35,195 bases of DNA from an uncultured Arthrobacter sp. (GCF_947493765.1 NZ_CANLSZ010000013.1:1-35195), one strand, 5' to 3'; positions 15,482 through 24,839 are shown, numbered from the stretch's first letter. Notes: generated from the sequence alone by a model not told the origin. Numbers and translations are program-made.

Positions 15482-15952
15482 TCACGGGTTAGAGAACAGC
15501 TCTTGCGGCGCCGCGACCACCGGCAGCGCCCTGACTGTCGGGGCATGTTTGTCGATGGTGCATCCCTTGAAGGGGCCGTTGTTGTAAAACAGCGCACGCA
15601 TCGTCGGATCGGCGTGGATTCTCCACCAGTCGGACATGCCAGTGCCCGGATCGAGCCTCAGGGTTTCCCACGCCCTCCAGAGGGCGTTGAGGCGGCTCAC
15701 CGCCTCGATGTGAGCCCACCAACTGCTACACCAAGTGAACTCCTTCTGATGACCCATCGGATCCACGGGACGCGGGTAGTGATGCACGAGGTACTCCGTG
15801 ACGAACACCTCGAGGTTTGGGAAGTACGTCGACGGCTCAGCGCTTGTAGCATCCGGCACGTCCGAACCATCGGTGTCAGGTTCGTCTGCGGATGGTGCCT
15901 GGATGAGCTGGTCGAACTCGTTTCCGGCGTCGAAGGGTGACTGCACGTCCAT
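15482..15952 (-). CDS. DUF4913-family protein, 156 aa
   Basis: The core NLEVFVTEYLVHHYPRPVDP, the region around FTWCSSWWAHIEAVSRLNAL, and WETLRLDPGTGMSDWWRIHA match DUF4913, a family of unknown function found almost only next to actinobacterial conjugation genes. An acidic N-terminus (about 1-40) precedes it. It is the last gene of the transfer operon: ATG 15952 follows the TraG stop by three bases, and its ribosome site GAAGGAC lies in the TraG tail. No membrane segment or enzyme motif is visible. Its fixed place behind the coupling protein suggests a transfer role, which is inference. Confidence 0.85.
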   Translation of the reverse strand: MDVQSPFDAGNEFDQLIQAPSADEPDTDGSDVPDATSAEPSTYFPNLEVFVTEYLVHHYPRPVDPMGHQKEFTWCSSWWAHIEAVSRLNALWRAWETLRLDPGTGMSDWWRIHADPTMRALFYNNGPFKGCTIDKHAPTVRALPVVAAPQELFSNP

Positions 15953-15955
15953 CGG

Positions 15956-17797
15956 TTAGTCCTTCACCATGCTCGACCAGCGGTTCCCGCCGCCGGCCGT
16001 CGTCACCGGCTGTGCCACTGACTCCTCAACCTGTTCCACGACCGGTTCGGGTACGAGAGCTGGCGCTGGCGTCGGTGCCGGTGGGTTCGAGCGCGCGGCT
16101 TCGAATGCTGCGATCTTCGCCGCGTACGGGCGGTCACTGATCGGGACTGTGCGGAGCAGGACCGCGCGGGAGCCGGAGCCGAGCATGATCGCCCGACCCT
16201 TGGGCATCGCGGCGAGATCCGCGACGGACAGGATGTCGTCGGTGGAGTCCTGGCGGCTCGTCGACCGGGAGTCCTTCTGCCTCGACGTCGACACCGACGT
16301 GTACCGGTACTGGCCCACAAGCTCGGAGAGCATCTTCAGGAAACCCTCCTCCTTCACGTTGCCGCCGTAAGTGAAGACGTTGGCCGTGGAGAACAGCTTC
16401 TTCATCCCTGACTCATCCCACACGTCGACGCCTTGAGACCAAGATTGTAGGAATGTAGAAATCACGATTCCTCGGGAGCCGTAGTGGCTGTACAGGTTTG
16501 GGAGATTCCCCCATCGGCACACGTTCGCGGCCTCATCGAGAACGCACAACATCGGAACAGCCAACCGGCCGCCCGGTTGGGTGGCCGCGTACTCCTCGGC
16601 CGCGGTGGCCGTGGCCACCGTCAGCGACGTCACCAAAGGTCCGGCAGTACCGGCGCCTTCCTTGGAGAGCGCGTAGAGAGTGTGCTTGCCCTTGATGAAG
16701 TCCTCGGGGATGAACTGCGGCCGAGGATCGTCCGGGCCCGCCGGGTTCACCCACGGCGCGATCTTCTCGTTCTTCAGGCACGTGGCCATCTGCCGGGCGG
16801 TGCCGTAGACACCCTCGCGCTGCTTGTCGGGAAGCGCCATGGTGGCACCGATCGAGTCGGCTTCCTTCAACCAGCCGGCCTCGAGCAACAGGACAGACGC
16901 TTCCGTTTCCTCGGCGTGTGAGAGCCACGAGTGGACCTGGCTTATCGGGCGTCCGCTGACAGCTGCAGCGAGGAGATAGCCGGCCAGGAGGTCCTTACCG
17001 GCGTTGTCGAAGTACGCGTCAGCTTTCGCTCCGACGGAGCGTGAGCCGAGGGCAAAGTTGTTGGCCATCTCCATGGCTCGCTCGGCGTCGGTGACGTAGC
17101 TGAGGGGGTTCCACCACCAGGTGGGCGTCTCGTTGGCGACGCTCTGCGGGTCGAAGATCCATACGTCGCCGTTCTCGGCGCGAATGTTGCGGGTGAGGTC
17201 GGTGAGGTCACGCTTGTTCGATGTCGCGATCACCGGACCCGGTGCCTCGATGATCGACGGTGCCGCCTGTGTCGTCGTCTTACCGGTACGGGTGCCCCAG
17301 ATGTGCAGGAGAGTGTCCTCCCACGACGCATAGAGCGTGTTCCCGCCGCGCACCATCCGGCCGATCATTACGCCGGGGGTGGTATCGGAGGCTTCTATGC
17401 CGAATCGAGCGGCTTTGGCCTTGACCTGCTTCTCGGTGAACGGGGCAACGTCTTTCAGGGACGCCATCTTCACCGCAGCGCGGTCGTGCTTGACGATCTT
17501 CCGGCCTTTGCGGATGCTCATCACGATGTACAGCACGAACAGTGCCAGGAGCACGACGCCGGCGATGATCACCAGCGTTATCTCGGTGGACCGCCACGGC
17601 ATGATGCCGGTGAAGTTCCCCAGCGATCGCGGCCAGAACCCGGTAGGGATGCCTTCGGGCCGGGGCGCGAGCTGGTGCCCGAGGGTGTTCAGCCCGTACA
17701 GGGCACCCGGGACGCCGACAAGGGCGACGATGAGGACGACCAGCAGGGCGGCCTCACCGCCGAGTCCGGCTTTGTGCTTGCGGTCCAGTGAGCTCAC
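15956..17797 (-). CDS. traG: Conjugative coupling protein, VirD4/TraG type, 613 aa
   Basis: This inner-membrane ATPase would hand the relaxase-DNA complex to the secretion channel. Two membrane helices lie in the first 90 residues (AALLVVLIVALVGVPGALYG; ITLVIIAGVVLLALFVLYIV). Walker A GTRTGKTT is near residue 169 and Walker B VLDEAAN near 419, with the TraG-type GIVISTFLQSWSQG following. The Pro/Glu-rich tail after about 560 is probably disordered and may bind the relaxase. The start is GTG 17797, overlapping the upstream stop as GTGA; an earlier in-frame start at 17842 would run back into that gene. The overlap points to strict co-translation. Confidence 0.93.
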   Translation of the reverse strand: MSSLDRKHKAGLGGEAALLVVLIVALVGVPGALYGLNTLGHQLAPRPEGIPTGFWPRSLGNFTGIMPWRSTEITLVIIAGVVLLALFVLYIVMSIRKGRKIVKHDRAAVKMASLKDVAPFTEKQVKAKAARFGIEASDTTPGVMIGRMVRGGNTLYASWEDTLLHIWGTRTGKTTTQAAPSIIEAPGPVIATSNKRDLTDLTRNIRAENGDVWIFDPQSVANETPTWWWNPLSYVTDAERAMEMANNFALGSRSVGAKADAYFDNAGKDLLAGYLLAAAVSGRPISQVHSWLSHAEETEASVLLLEAGWLKEADSIGATMALPDKQREGVYGTARQMATCLKNEKIAPWVNPAGPDDPRPQFIPEDFIKGKHTLYALSKEGAGTAGPLVTSLTVATATAAEEYAATQPGGRLAVPMLCVLDEAANVCRWGNLPNLYSHYGSRGIVISTFLQSWSQGVDVWDESGMKKLFSTANVFTYGGNVKEEGFLKMLSELVGQYRYTSVSTSRQKDSRSTSRQDSTDDILSVADLAAMPKGRAIMLGSGSRAVLLRTVPISDRPYAAKIAAFEAARSNPPAPTPAPALVPEPVVEQVEESVAQPVTTAGGGNRWSSMVKD

Positions 17798-19581
17798 AGC
17801 TCGCCTCGTTCCTCTGCAGCGGTGCGCTTGGCCTTGTGCCACTTCTTCTCGGTGTCATGGACACGCGACCGGCGCTCTGTCGGGGTGAACTCCATTGAGA
17901 ACGGGATGCCGGCCCGGGAGCCGACCTTGATGAAGAACTTCCCCTGCCCCGGTGGGGGCTGGGTAGTCCGGTCGTCGTTGTACCAAGCGGCGTTGTCGTC
18001 GTCCTCGAGCCACGCAGCCAGCTCATCATCCGTGAACGACTGATCGGTCCGCCGGAACACGTCATCGTTGGTGTACCGCATCGCGTCGTCGCCTGCCCGG
18101 TTCCAGGCGGGCGGGTCCTGCCATGCGGCGAGCTGTTCCTGCTCCCGGTTGCTCAACGGAACCGACTGGGTGAGCAACGGCATCTCCGAGCGGGCGAGAC
18201 CGCCGAGGATCTTGATACCGCAGCGGTCCATAATGCCCTGTGCCTTATGCCGGTCCGCTTCATCCTTGACCGCTTTCAGGTCCGAAGGGGTGTGGGAGGC
18301 CATGATCTGCCCGACTCCCCATTCACGGTTCAGACGAGTGAGGGCGTTGACCTGATCCACGATGCCGGGACCGGCCGCGAGGGTGTTCCACAGCTCATCG
18401 AGGATCACCAGGAACCGCTGACGCTCGATCACGCCGTCGTCAGCAAGCATGTTCGACGTCGTGACGGTCCCAAACCCGGCAGACCAGCACGCCATGAGCG
18501 TCGCCGCCCGCAGGTCATTCTCGGCCTGCGCGATCCGGGAGAGGTCAAACGCCATCGGCGTCGTCGCGTCGATCTTATGAGTGGACTGCTTGGAGAACAT
18601 GTCCCCGAACGCGCCGGCCCCGCAGAGCGAGTTTAGCGAGGACTCCAGGCCCTCGGTGATCGTGTCGTACCGCTCGTCGCTGCCACGATCCAGAGCAACC
18701 TCCCGCACCTGCGCCGGACGGCTTTTCAAAACGGCCCGCAGGTCATCCATGAGGGGAACGGTGCCCGCGGGGTTGTGCTCGGCCTCGAGGACCATCAGGC
18801 ACCGGTCGAGGATCGACTCCTCACGCTCATCGAGCGGCTTCTTCCGCAGAATGGCAATGAGCGCCGCGACGAGGCCGCGACGTCGCGCGTGGAGCTCGGT
18901 GAGCAGTTCCTCCCGCTTCACAGGCGAGAGCCGGGTCGCCGCTTCCAGGGCGCCGGCATCATCGAGGGGGTTGATGTGCCCGATACCGCGTCCCAAGGGC
19001 AGGCCCTTACCGCCGAGCTTTTCGATCATGTCGATGTGCTCGCCCTTGATGTCCCCGAGAATCATCGGGTTTACCCCGAACGCGCACAAGCCGATCGCCA
19101 TGCGGCGCAGCAGCGAGGACTTCCCCAAGCCGGGGTTCGCCATGACGAACGCGGACGGGTTGGAAATCAGGCGGACGTTCTGAAACCACGAAATCGGGTC
19201 ACAGCACACCGGCTCGTTCGAGAGCAGGTTCCGACCCAGCGGCACACCCTCCAGGGGTGCGCCGCCGCCCATCGGGAACGGGTACAACCCGCAGACCTGA
19301 TAGTTTGTACCGCGCATCTCCTTCACCGGGTGCAGCAGCTGCGCCTCACCCATCCCACGGCCCTTGAACCCACGGGGCCCCGGACGCATGGCGGCCTTCA
19401 CCGCGGTGCTCCCTGTCCGCGCCTCCTTCGCACCCTTGCTGCCGCTCTTGCCCCGGCCCTTCGCCTTCGTCGGAGCGCTTGCCGACCGAGGGGTACCGAG
19501 CTTCGCGAGAACCTGCGCCCACGCGCCATGAGAAGCCTGCCCCGAGTTGAAGGAACCTGCGGCAGGGTTGAGTGCTGCCAT
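17794..19581 (-). CDS. VirB4-like conjugal transfer ATPase, 595 aa
   Basis: A hexameric-type ATPase that probably drives assembly of the transfer channel. Walker A NPGLGKSS is near residue 150, followed by MILGDIKGEHIDMIEKLGGK. Walker B FLVILDELWN is near 390, and TRLNREWGVGQIMASHTPSD continues the conserved HerA/VirB4-type core. The basic N-terminus (KAKGRGKSGSKGAKEAR) may be unstructured or DNA-contacting. ATG 19581 shares its A with the upstream TGA stop (TGATG), so translation is coupled. In other actinobacterial clusters this ATP-binding protein always follows an SCO6880-like gene, as here. Confidence 0.88.
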   Translation of the reverse strand: MAALNPAAGSFNSGQASHGAWAQVLAKLGTPRSASAPTKAKGRGKSGSKGAKEARTGSTAVKAAMRPGPRGFKGRGMGEAQLLHPVKEMRGTNYQVCGLYPFPMGGGAPLEGVPLGRNLLSNEPVCCDPISWFQNVRLISNPSAFVMANPGLGKSSLLRRMAIGLCAFGVNPMILGDIKGEHIDMIEKLGGKGLPLGRGIGHINPLDDAGALEAATRLSPVKREELLTELHARRRGLVAALIAILRKKPLDEREESILDRCLMVLEAEHNPAGTVPLMDDLRAVLKSRPAQVREVALDRGSDERYDTITEGLESSLNSLCGAGAFGDMFSKQSTHKIDATTPMAFDLSRIAQAENDLRAATLMACWSAGFGTVTTSNMLADDGVIERQRFLVILDELWNTLAAGPGIVDQVNALTRLNREWGVGQIMASHTPSDLKAVKDEADRHKAQGIMDRCGIKILGGLARSEMPLLTQSVPLSNREQEQLAAWQDPPAWNRAGDDAMRYTNDDVFRRTDQSFTDDELAAWLEDDDNAAWYNDDRTTQPPPGQGKFFIKVGSRAGIPFSMEFTPTERRSRVHDTEKKWHKAKRTAAEERGEL

Positions 19582-21098
19582 CAGAGTGCGTCCCTTACAG
19601 TCTTGGGCAGTGCCAGGTGGTCGGGAATGACGATGCCCAGCGGCAAGCCGGCGGCGAAGGTCGAGTCCTGCGCCCCGTACGCCTCCTCGAGGCGGATACG
19701 AGCCGATGCGCCAAGGTTCTCGATCGCGGCCTCGGCTTCTGGCAGGTCATCCTTGTGGCGGACCGTCGCGGTGACGATCATCGCGAAGTTCAGCAGACCT
19801 GCTCCATCGGCTTCCTCCTCCGCCGTCGCTTTCGCCGCCCGTGTCTCGCGGCTGTCCCGCGATGTCGCACGGTTCCGCGAGGAAGCATTGAATGTGGCGG
19901 TGTTGACGTCGTTCTCGACCAGCTGCGCGGCGCGCGCCGGGTCGATGGGACGGTAGAGCATCGTCACGCGCTTACGGACGACCTCAGGGGTCGGCGCGAC
20001 GAGGGACTGCAGCACGTTCGCCTGAATAGTGGAACGAGGAGGTACGGACATTGCCCAGGTCTTCGACCAGGCGTTGTTGTGGTGGTAGGTGTCCCAGTAC
20101 GCGTCAGCGGCCTGCGGTCCCACCTCGTTCCAGTCCAGCATCGGTGCTTTGCCTTCGGCGTGGGCGCGGTCGAACAGGATTGCCTCGGCAGGGTCGTAGG
20201 CCACGCGGATAACTTCGCACAGTTCCTGCGCGGACAAAGGGGTCGAGACGCCGGCCCCGGTGTCACCCAGGCTCAGGGTTAGGTTCGGCAGCCGCGCCGC
20301 GAGGTCATTGGCGACCTCGTCGGCTTTGCGGATCTTCCCGCCGGGGCGCAGCGTGGCCTTGAACGTCACCGCGATGTACGCACGCGTGACCGTCGCACCG
20401 GTGGGCAGGGCCCGCACGGTCTCGTTCATGATGTCGCGGGCGAACGCCGGTGCGTTCGGGTCCATCCGGTTCTCGACCTTGCGGGCGAGCCGGAAACCGG
20501 AGTCCGGTGCGGTCTCGATCGTCGCGGACGCTGCGATCAGGCCGGGCTCATCGGTGAGCATGCCCAGCCAGTGCGACCAACGGTCGACCCAGCGGTTGAT
20601 CTGCTCCTGGTCGACCATCCCGCCACCGTCCGGCTCGGAGCCGAGGACCACGGTGTAGTGGTTCTTCACCGGGATATGGAGCAGAGCGAAGGGGCGGCCG
20701 TAGCCGTCGGTGTGCTCGCTGATGGTCGAGCGAGCCGAGATACCAGGCAGCTGCGTCGACCCGGATGGAACGCGGCTGATAGGTCCCGCCCGGTACACGT
20801 TCGCGCCAGCGTAGCGGGCGTTCATCCACCCGAAGCGGCGCATGATGCGCTCGATCATCGTGCGGCCGTGCTTGTTCTTCTGCATCGACAACAGGATCAG
20901 CAGTCCAATCAGCAGTTCGAAGATCAGGGCCAGCATCCACTGACCGAGCATCATCAGGACCACGCCGACGACAACACCGAGGATCAGGATCACAGTGCCG
21001 GCCGTGGACAGCCCGGCCAGACCCTTGCTGGTCGGCAACCGGTAGTTGCCGTAGATGCGCGGTCGGACGTCGGGAGCCTTAGCTTCGGTTTGCGCCAT
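19581..21098 (-). CDS. SCO6880-family conjugal transfer membrane protein, 505 aa
   Basis: Two membrane helices near the N-terminus (about residues 30-50 and 52-70: AGTVILILGVVVGVVLMMLG, LALIFELLIGLLILLSM) are followed by a large soluble domain (GRPFALLHIPVKNHYTVVLG, WVDRWSHWLGMLTDEPGLIA) typical of SCO6880 proteins. These sit next to the VirB4-like ATPase in actinobacterial transfer loci and may play the part of a PrgI/VirB3-VirB4 N-terminal module. That equivalence is inference; the family match is confident. ATG 21096-21098 lies inside the end of the upstream TrbL-like gene, a 20-base overlap, with the ribosome site within it. Confidence 0.88.
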   Translation of the reverse strand: MAQTEAKAPDVRPRIYGNYRLPTSKGLAGLSTAGTVILILGVVVGVVLMMLGQWMLALIFELLIGLLILLSMQKNKHGRTMIERIMRRFGWMNARYAGANVYRAGPISRVPSGSTQLPGISARSTISEHTDGYGRPFALLHIPVKNHYTVVLGSEPDGGGMVDQEQINRWVDRWSHWLGMLTDEPGLIAASATIETAPDSGFRLARKVENRMDPNAPAFARDIMNETVRALPTGATVTRAYIAVTFKATLRPGGKIRKADEVANDLAARLPNLTLSLGDTGAGVSTPLSAQELCEVIRVAYDPAEAILFDRAHAEGKAPMLDWNEVGPQAADAYWDTYHHNNAWSKTWAMSVPPRSTIQANVLQSLVAPTPEVVRKRVTMLYRPIDPARAAQLVENDVNTATFNASSRNRATSRDSRETRAAKATAEEEADGAGLLNFAMIVTATVRHKDDLPEAEAAIENLGASARIRLEEAYGAQDSTFAAGLPLGIVIPDHLALPKTVRDAL

Positions 21099-22983
21099 CA
21101 GTGCGGTCCTCGTTCCCAGTGTTGTTCGAGACTTCCTTCTTCAACTGCTGCGCCTGCTTCTGGATCTGCGCAGCTCCCTGCCTCAGCGCAGCGCCCGCCG
21201 GTCCGGCACCACCAGAGGCACCCTTGGGGCCGGCTCCTCTCGCACCTGCTGGCCCTCCGGCTGTCTGGGGCGGAATAGCGCCCTGGCCGGAGGGCTTGGC
21301 CCCCGACTCCGCAGCGGACGGAGGTGGAGCTTTCGGGAGGCTGCTCGAGCCGCCCCGCCCACTGTCCTGCCCACTGCCTGATCCGCTGCCCGAACCGGCC
21401 TGAGCGCCTTCTTGGATAGCGCCTTGAACGGCTTCGCCACCCTTCTTGATCGATTGACCGGCGACTATGGCCGCGGCAACGGGCGGCGCGGCGGCAGCTG
21501 CCCCAGCAGCTGCACCGCCGCCGGCGGCCGCGCTGGCCCCAGCGCCTGCTGTACTGCCGACCCCAACGCTGGTGCTCGCAGCTGATCCAGTCGGGACTGC
21601 TTTCGAGCCGCCACCGGTCACATCTGCGCCCTTCGGTACGGCACCGTCACCACTACCGTCTCCGCCGCCCTTGGGAGCGGCTGATGGCTTCTCCGACTTC
21701 GCTGGAGGTCCCTGTGGGGGTGCCTGGCTACCGAATCCTTGGCCTCCACGCGGAGTGCGGGACGCACCCTGCGGGATCGCCGCACCCAGTGCGGCGAAGC
21801 CCATCGCAGCCCCACCACCACCGCCGCCGGAGGATGCCATGGCACCCAACGCGGGGCTGAGGAAACCGATGAGGACCGGCAGAGCGACAACAGACGCGAG
21901 GATCAGTATGAGGCCCGCCGAGAACTGCAGCAGAGCCTGACCGGAGAACAGACCGGAGGTCGTCATCTGGATACCGGTCGCGTAGATCAGTGCGGCAGCT
22001 GGCTTGTAGAAGGCGAAGGCGAGAGTCCACGCAATGATCTTGCTGAACCAGCTCTTACCGGTCTCGGTATTCATGAACGCCGCCGACAGGGGTAGGACAC
22101 CAGCGATGAGGAACAGCATCGCCGTCCGCAGCACCATGAGCATGATCTGCACAATGTTCACCAGCACCGCGAGTAGGCCGCCGATGATGATGAGCATTTG
22201 ATTGCCCATGAGAAAGATTGCGCTGGAGGCGCCGGTGTCTTCCATGCCCAGGAGCATCTGGACGTCAGCTTGAAAATCGTCCCCGACGCCGGCGTCGATG
22301 ATCTGTTCCGCCAAAGCGTCGGTGGCTCCGAGGAGCACGTTGAGGAGGGCAACACCTGAGGCGGTGACGATGGCCAGCGTCAGCAGTCCTTTGAGGAGGT
22401 CCTGTGCCGGTTCGGCGCGCTGGGACCACACCATGCGAACGCCGGCGACGATCATGCTGATTGCCGCCAACGCGAGGGTCAGGTAGAAGGTCTGATCTTG
22501 GACGAAACCCACGGCCGGGGCCGACGATGCCGCCCGCCGAGGGACGATATAGCCAACGAGAGAGGTGGCTCCACCAACGAGGGCAGCCCCACTAAAGACG
22601 ATGGTTGCGGTGTTCACCAGGCCCGCTCCGTCACCGCGGCGAGCATTCGTTACGAGGGTGATGCCGAGAAGAATGATGGCGATCGTGCTGACACCCAGTC
22701 CGATCCATGTCGCGTAACCGAGGATCGTTGCGACCTGGTCGTTGAACACACCACCAGCGGGAGCATCTGCGGAACCAGTCTGACCCGTTGTCAGGTCACC
22801 GGCATCGATGGTCGTCCACAGGGTGCCGAGCTGGGCGATCGTGGCGACAAGCGCCGCCTGAACCGCGTCGGCCATCGCCTCGATCGCGTTATCGGCGGCA
22901 CCCGATATGGCGTTGCCTATGGCATTACCTGCTTTGCAGCCAAATGCCAAAGGTGCACAAGTTTCGTCAGCTATTTCAGCCAC
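21079..22983 (-). CDS. trbL: VirB6/TrbL-like polytopic membrane protein, about 634 aa
   Basis: Forms part of the inner-membrane pore of the transfer channel. After a soluble N-terminus there are about six to seven hydrophobic helices (for example TWIGLGVSTIAIILLGITLV, LLAVLVNIVQIMLMVLRTAM, FSAGLILILASVVALPVLIG), then a cytoplasmic or wall-side tail of more than 200 residues that is almost wholly Gly, Ala, Pro and Ser with a few charges. The start is uncertain: GTG 22983 overlaps the upstream stop as GTGGCTGA, while ATG at 23004 and 23031 are also in frame. I prefer 22983 because it gives the shortest overlap and has GGGGG upstream. The match to VirB6/TrbL is by topology and position. Confidence 0.85.
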   Translation of the reverse strand: MAEIADETCAPLAFGCKAGNAIGNAISGAADNAIEAMADAVQAALVATIAQLGTLWTTIDAGDLTTGQTGSADAPAGGVFNDQVATILGYATWIGLGVSTIAIILLGITLVTNARRGDGAGLVNTATIVFSGAALVGGATSLVGYIVPRRAASSAPAVGFVQDQTFYLTLALAAISMIVAGVRMVWSQRAEPAQDLLKGLLTLAIVTASGVALLNVLLGATDALAEQIIDAGVGDDFQADVQMLLGMEDTGASSAIFLMGNQMLIIIGGLLAVLVNIVQIMLMVLRTAMLFLIAGVLPLSAAFMNTETGKSWFSKIIAWTLAFAFYKPAAALIYATGIQMTTSGLFSGQALLQFSAGLILILASVVALPVLIGFLSPALGAMASSGGGGGGAAMGFAALGAAIPQGASRTPRGGQGFGSQAPPQGPPAKSEKPSAAPKGGGDGSGDGAVPKGADVTGGGSKAVPTGSAASTSVGVGSTAGAGASAAAGGGAAAGAAAAAPPVAAAIVAGQSIKKGGEAVQGAIQEGAQAGSGSGSGSGQDSGRGGSSSLPKAPPPSAAESGAKPSGQGAIPPQTAGGPAGARGAGPKGASGGAGPAGAALRQGAAQIQKQAQQLKKEVSNNTGNEDRTDGANRS

Positions 22984-23737
22984 CCGTGGGCCCCCACAGC
23001 ACATACCCTGAAAGGTCTGAGACTTGCCCATCTACAGGGCCACTGGAGCCATCGTCTTTGTACTTGGTGTACCAATCGCCGTTGGTCCACTGCATCACCA
23101 CGGAGCTCGTGAAGTTGACCAACTCCGAACCGCTGTCAGTGGAGGCAACGATCTCTACCGTCGCTTTATCTCCCGTATAGGAAAGTAGGCGAAAGCCGGC
23201 GATTTCAATAGGGGGAGTTGTGCCACTGTCACTCAGCGAATCCTGAGCGCGTTCGACTGTGATGGCTTTGCCTGGCCCATCTACAGAGAGTGCGCTGACG
23301 GTTCGGAGATATAGCTCCGGGTCGCCACTGCTCGCAGCCTGACCGGCGGCAGCTAGCAGCGCGCCCTCGGGTGTGTGGGAGTAGCAGGAACGAACCCCTG
23401 TTTGCTCGTCAACTACACCCGGACCGTGCTTGGCTGACTTGGGTGCTGCGATGCCTCCGATGAACTCCCACTCAACGTCCTCGGGTGCAGAGGTGAGAGT
23501 GGTTCCGTCGGTGGTATCCAGGCCGCAGACAGATTCGTCCGATGACACCAGCGACGCGGATGGCGTTGGGGCAACCGCCTGAGTTTGGGCTGGTGGGGCA
23601 GCGTCGGATTCGTCGTCGTTGCCGACCCAGACGAAGAGGAGGATCCCGACGATGATGAGCAGCAGGATGGCGACCGCTGACATGAGGAAGCGGGGGGCGG
23701 CCCACCAGACGTTCTCGGCTTCTTCGGTTTCGGCCAT
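22976..23737 (-). CDS. Single-pass conjugation protein, VirB8/TcpC-like by position, 253 aa
   Basis: ATG 23737 follows AGGAG. A short cytoplasmic N-terminus (MAETEEAENVWWAAPR) leads to one membrane helix (about 17-37, FLMSAVAILLLIIVGILLFV), a Pro/Ala/Thr linker, then an external domain of about 180 residues (for example YSHTPEGALLAAAGQAASSG, ATVEIVASTDSGSELVNFTS, QWTNGDWYTKY). This build (one helix plus an NTF2-like outer domain with an xWTNGDW strand) is typical of VirB8/TcpC-type parts of Gram-positive channels. The fold assignment is inference from layout. Two cysteines in the outer part could pair. Confidence 0.8.
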   Translation of the reverse strand: MAETEEAENVWWAAPRFLMSAVAILLLIIVGILLFVWVGNDDESDAAPPAQTQAVAPTPSASLVSSDESVCGLDTTDGTTLTSAPEDVEWEFIGGIAAPKSAKHGPGVVDEQTGVRSCYSHTPEGALLAAAGQAASSGDPELYLRTVSALSVDGPGKAITVERAQDSLSDSGTTPPIEIAGFRLLSYTGDKATVEIVASTDSGSELVNFTSSVVMQWTNGDWYTKYKDDGSSGPVDGQVSDLSGYVLWGPTGG

Positions 23738-23774
23738 GACTACTCCTGTAGGTAGGGCTGATTCTGCAGGGTGA

Positions 23775-24077
23775 CTACGCTGTGCCGCCGCCGGAGATGA
23801 AGGTCAGCAATGAGGCCCCGCCTGAGATGAGTGCGACGGCGAGAACGATCTTGATGATCCCGCCAATTTCCTGCGTGCTTTCACCTCTATGGGAGTCAAA
23901 GGCCATCTTGCCGCCGACGACCAGAAGGCCGAGGACGCAGATACCGAGGGCGATCCACTTACCGACACCGACCATACGGTTCCAAGATTCACCGATACCG
24001 GGAGGGGCCAGCGGCCCGCTGTCGGGCAGGGTGTTCGCATTGATCATGACGTCCTGCGCAAGGAGGAGCAGCTGCAT
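23775..24077 (-). CDS. Small two-helix membrane protein, VirB2/TrbC-like, 100 aa
   Basis: ATG 24075-24077 (MQLLLLAQDVMINANTLPDS) is preferred over an upstream in-frame start at 24119 that would run into the preceding gene; GGAAGG lies about ten bases before. The first membrane helix covers about 37-57 (GKWIALGICVLGLLVVGG) and the second about 75-95 (IIKIVLAVALISGGASLLTF), with a short basic loop between. Two helices and a small size fit VirB2/TrbC pilin-like or channel subunits; no signal peptidase site is obvious. It is the second gene of the transfer operon, four bases after the DUF6668-like gene. Confidence 0.78.
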   Translation of the reverse strand: MQLLLLAQDVMINANTLPDSGPLAPPGIGESWNRMVGVGKWIALGICVLGLLVVGGKMAFDSHRGESTQEIGGIIKIVLAVALISGGASLLTFISGGGTA

Positions 24078-24081
24078 GGTT

Positions 24082-24705
24082 CTAATTCCTTCCAGAATTA
24101 AGGTTGTCGATGACCTCACTGAGACTGGTGAGGACTTTCCTTGGCTCGCGGGCCAGCGACTCAGGGTCGACTGTGCCTCCGAGCCGAAGCTCTTCTATCC
24201 ACGGCAGCGTCCACGTCTGTGGGACACCGCCGGCAGTGATACGGGTCAGGTTATGCAGGGCCCTCGGCAGCTTGCCGGGCGCGTCAGCGATCACGACGAG
24301 GCCGCGCAGTGTGATGGTCGGATGTGAGCCGGCGGCCCAGTCGCGAGCGGCGAGTTGAGCGGCTTTCAGTCCCCGGTGGTTCTGACGAGCGACGAGGAAT
24401 ACATCAGCGGGAGAGATGGTCGGATCGGCATCTGAGCGGGAGGGCCATCGATGATGGCAGGGTATGCCGCCCAACAGGTCCGCCATGGTGTTCTCGCCGG
24501 ATCCGCCGTGCACACCAAGCCAGAAAACCTCGGGATTGTCGCTGATAAACCGGGCCATGCCCTCGCCTGCAGCGAGCCCAAGCAGGCCCTGCTGCGGACC
24601 AGCAACACCGCGTAGAACCTCAACGGCGTCCCGAATTTCGGTTTCCGTCACGACCGGTGCCTCGACGGGCTCCTGCGTGACGAAGTCACCCCAACGATTG
24701 CTCAT
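24082..24705 (-). CDS. DUF6668-like conjugation-locus protein, 207 aa
   Basis: The first gene of the transfer operon. The sequence NPEVFWLGVHGGSGENTMAD contains a P-loop-like turn without the Lys (GGSGENT), followed by RPL-type repeats ADVFLVARQNHRGLKAAQLA and TLRGLVVIADAPGKLPRALH. The whole resembles a degenerate ParA/MinD-type ATPase and matches the DUF6668 family as I remember it. The missing Lys of Walker A suggests it does not hydrolyse ATP. ATG 24705 has GGGGGC upstream. It probably works in transfer, perhaps together with the true ParA-like ATPase read divergently at 25130. Confidence 0.78.
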   Translation of the reverse strand: MSNRWGDFVTQEPVEAPVVTETEIRDAVEVLRGVAGPQQGLLGLAAGEGMARFISDNPEVFWLGVHGGSGENTMADLLGGIPCHHRWPSRSDADPTISPADVFLVARQNHRGLKAAQLAARDWAAGSHPTITLRGLVVIADAPGKLPRALHNLTRITAGGVPQTWTLPWIEELRLGGTVDPESLAREPRKVLTSLSEVIDNLNSGRN

Positions 24706-24759
24706 TTAGCTATGCCCCCAACGGCTTCCCATAGACTCGACTCCGATCATAGTAACTCA

Positions 24760-24788
24760 ATTAGTGAACAGTCAGGGTGTTATGTCAA
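24760..24788 (-). promoter_or_regulatory. Promoter of the transfer operon
   Basis: On the minus strand a perfect TTGACA (24783-24788) is separated by exactly 17 bases from ACTAAT (24760-24765). Transcription would start near 24753 and give a leader of about 48 bases to ATG 24705. It lies in the divergent gap between the transfer operon and the HTH gene. Confidence 0.65.
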
Positions 24789-24809
24789 CTGAAGTGAACC
24801 ATAGTGAAA
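24762..24809. repeat. AGTGAA repeats in the divergent promoter region
   Basis: TAGTGAAC (24762-24769), AAGTGAAC (24792-24799) and TAGTGAAA (24802-24809) recur beside and over the transfer-operon promoter. Placed between two divergent operons and next to an HTH gene, they may be its operators. Spacing is 30 and 10 bases. Confidence 0.4.
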
Positions 24810-24839
24810 GAATCGGCAAGCTGGTGTATGGTTTCCTGC

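Noticed and set aside
18775..19956. 393-aa plus-strand frame opposite the VirB4-like and SCO6880-like genes
   Set aside because: It lies antisense to two well-supported transfer genes and has no recognisable domain.
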